Source of the DNA: Bifidobacteriaceae bacterium
GTDB taxonomy: Bacteria > Actinomycetota > Actinomycetes > Actinomycetales > WQXJ01
Assembly (NCBI GenBank): GCA_031279575.1
Contig: JAITIG010000201.1
Span: 1-14,323 of the forward strand
Direction: 5' to 3'
DNA length: 14,323 nt
Both the position numbers and the translations under genes were made by a program. Of this stretch, positions 13,406-14,323 are shown in pieces. The stretch's first letter is position 1. Every line of letters begins with the position of its first letter. Under the pieces are notes generated by a model. That model searched no databases, was not told the DNA's origin, and worked only from the letters and a program-made list of their open reading frames with translations.

Positions 13406-14323
<918 letters not shown>

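Overview
This 14.3 kb window is very GC-rich DNA, with nearly every codon ending in G or C, frequent GTG starts and tightly packed genes. It most likely comes from a high-GC Actinomycetota chromosome. The strongest evidence is a dnaK-grpE-dnaJ-hspR heat-shock operon with its HspR repressor and HAIR operator sites, an arrangement typical of that phylum. I see no rRNA, tRNA, CRISPR array, transposase, integrase or phage gene.

Layout. (1) Positions 1-655, + strand: the last 20 codons of an unknown gene, then two small, helix-rich proteins of unknown function (67-345 and 392-655). The first ends in a tandem repeat that triplicates its stop codon. (2) Positions 663-5055, - strand: the dnaK operon (dnaK, grpE, a cysteine-free class B dnaJ, hspR), with junctions of 1-2 bases or a short gap. 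Two HAIR-like inverted repeats and a candidate promoter lie at 5233-5306, followed by a long structured leader. (3) Positions 5307-5667: a good intrinsic terminator (- strand) that insulates dnaK from the next gene, then non-coding DNA with a perfect 62-bp tandem duplication. (4) Positions 5668-6624, - strand: a ribokinase-like PfkB sugar kinase lacking the usual NxxE motif. (5) Positions 6625-7103: a divergent intergenic region holding a possible decayed reading frame. (6) Positions 7104-8255, + strand: a glycerate 2-kinase. (7) Positions 8456-14323, + strand: a peptide-type ABC importer in the order binding lipoprotein, fused two-domain ATPase, OppC/DppC-like permease, OppB/DppB-like permease. 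The last gene runs off the window.

How the genes work together. DnaK, GrpE and DnaJ form one chaperone machine; HspR, encoded last, should repress the operon by binding the HAIR sites. The ribokinase and glycerate kinase feed a pentose and a C3 acid into central metabolism, but they are divergent and not obviously one pathway. The ABC genes make a complete importer: a lipid-anchored receptor, a membrane channel of two permeases, and one polypeptide carrying both ATPase domains.

The window is mostly ordinary core and transport content; I do not see a clear new system. The most unusual feature is the number of short tandem repeats in unrelated places (12-bp, 33-bp, 62-bp and 9-bp units). Two of them add low-complexity extensions to otherwise conserved proteins (GrpE and a permease).
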